From assembly GCA_030824295.1 (NCBI GenBank), contig JAVBYA010000507.1:1-6758 (forward strand): a stretch of 6,758 bases of DNA, in the 5' to 3' direction. The notes beneath the pieces were generated by a model. The model saw only the letters and a list, made by a program, of their open reading frames with translations, was not told where the DNA came from and ran no database searches. Within the stretch, counting starts at the first letter, position 1, and the number at the start of each line of letters is the position of its first letter. This stretch comes from Bacteroidota bacterium. GTDB lineage: Bacteria; Bacteroidota; Ignavibacteria; UBA10030; UBA8401. The position numbers and the translations under genes were made by a program. Below, in pieces: positions 6,687-6,758 of this stretch.

Positions 6687-6700
6687 TTGAAGGATTTCAA
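6687..6700. promoter_or_regulatory. Fnr-like 5-4-5 palindrome
   Basis: TTGAA-GGAT-TTCAA is a perfect 5-4-5 palindrome. The Fnr/Dnr consensus is TTGAT-N4-ATCAA, so each half differs at one base. It lies about 210-220 bp upstream of the predicted start, a distance suited to a remote activator site or to a divergent promoter beyond the window. A chance occurrence in AT-rich DNA is possible. Confidence 0.25.
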
Positions 6701-6758
6701 CAATTCTTACTCCCAGAGCAACTAATTCTTTATTGGCATCATGATTGCAAATAATCAG

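Larger units (their letters stand above)
6403..6758. other. AT-rich leader and upstream region of the nar operon, no clear gene
   Basis: This 356-nt stretch is visibly richer in A and T than the operon. It holds the sigma-54-like element, the composite dyad and two smaller palindromes described separately. No tRNA, insertion sequence or intrinsic terminator (stem plus T run) was seen. At the far right, one minus-strand frame stays open from the window edge for 37 codons to a TAA at 6645-6647. That is short enough to occur by chance, and I do not recognise the peptide. It could be the tail of an upstream gene. Confidence 0.6.

Noticed and set aside
6663..6725. 20-codon plus-strand small ORF (MSDWTSRDLKDF start)
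   Set aside because: The GAGAGG is directly adjacent to the ATG, leaving no proper spacing. It is very short and has no supporting context.
6403..6758. NarL/NarP heptamer pairs upstream of the operon
   Set aside because: I looked for the TACYNMT-type 7-2-7 arrangement and found no convincing pair.

Overview
The window holds a respiratory nitrate reductase operon on the minus strand, running from right to left: a membrane-anchored diheme cytochrome c (NarC-like, 5632-6402), narG (2004-5627), narH (480-1976) and the first 155 codons of narJ (1-465, cut by the window edge). Gaps between genes are 4, 27 and 14 nt, so they are almost certainly co-transcribed. The order cytochrome c, narG, narH, narJ resembles the narCGHJI operon of Thermus. 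The missing membrane subunit NarI would be expected just past base 1.

How the genes work together: NarG is the Mo-bisMGD catalytic subunit with one N-terminal Fe-S cluster. NarH carries four further Fe-S clusters as a wire towards the membrane. NarJ is the chaperone that matures NarG. The cytochrome has a signal peptide, two CxxCH haem sites and a C-terminal transmembrane helix, so it sits on the outer face of the membrane while NarG, which has no Tat signal, stays in the cytoplasm. Known family behaviour predicts quinol-linked nitrate reduction with a haem c branch. Reverse function (nitrite oxidation, as in Nitrobacter-type NXR) cannot be excluded from sequence alone.

Right of the operon, 6403-6758 is a visibly AT-rich, apparently non-coding leader. 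It contains a good sigma-54-type -24/-12 element (6489-6504). Its predicted transcription start lies inside a 49-nt composite dyad (6432-6480), giving a leader of about 76 nt. Two smaller palindromes lie upstream (6511-6529 and 6687-6700). This regulatory architecture is the least ordinary part of the window.

Organism: a Gram-negative-type bacterium of moderate GC with clear Shine-Dalgarno sites. The signal peptide ending in Trp-Ala-Gln and the gene order would suit an Ignavibacteria/Bacteroidota-like or other deep-branching lineage. That placement is a weak inference. No mobile elements, CRISPR arrays, tRNA or rRNA genes were seen.
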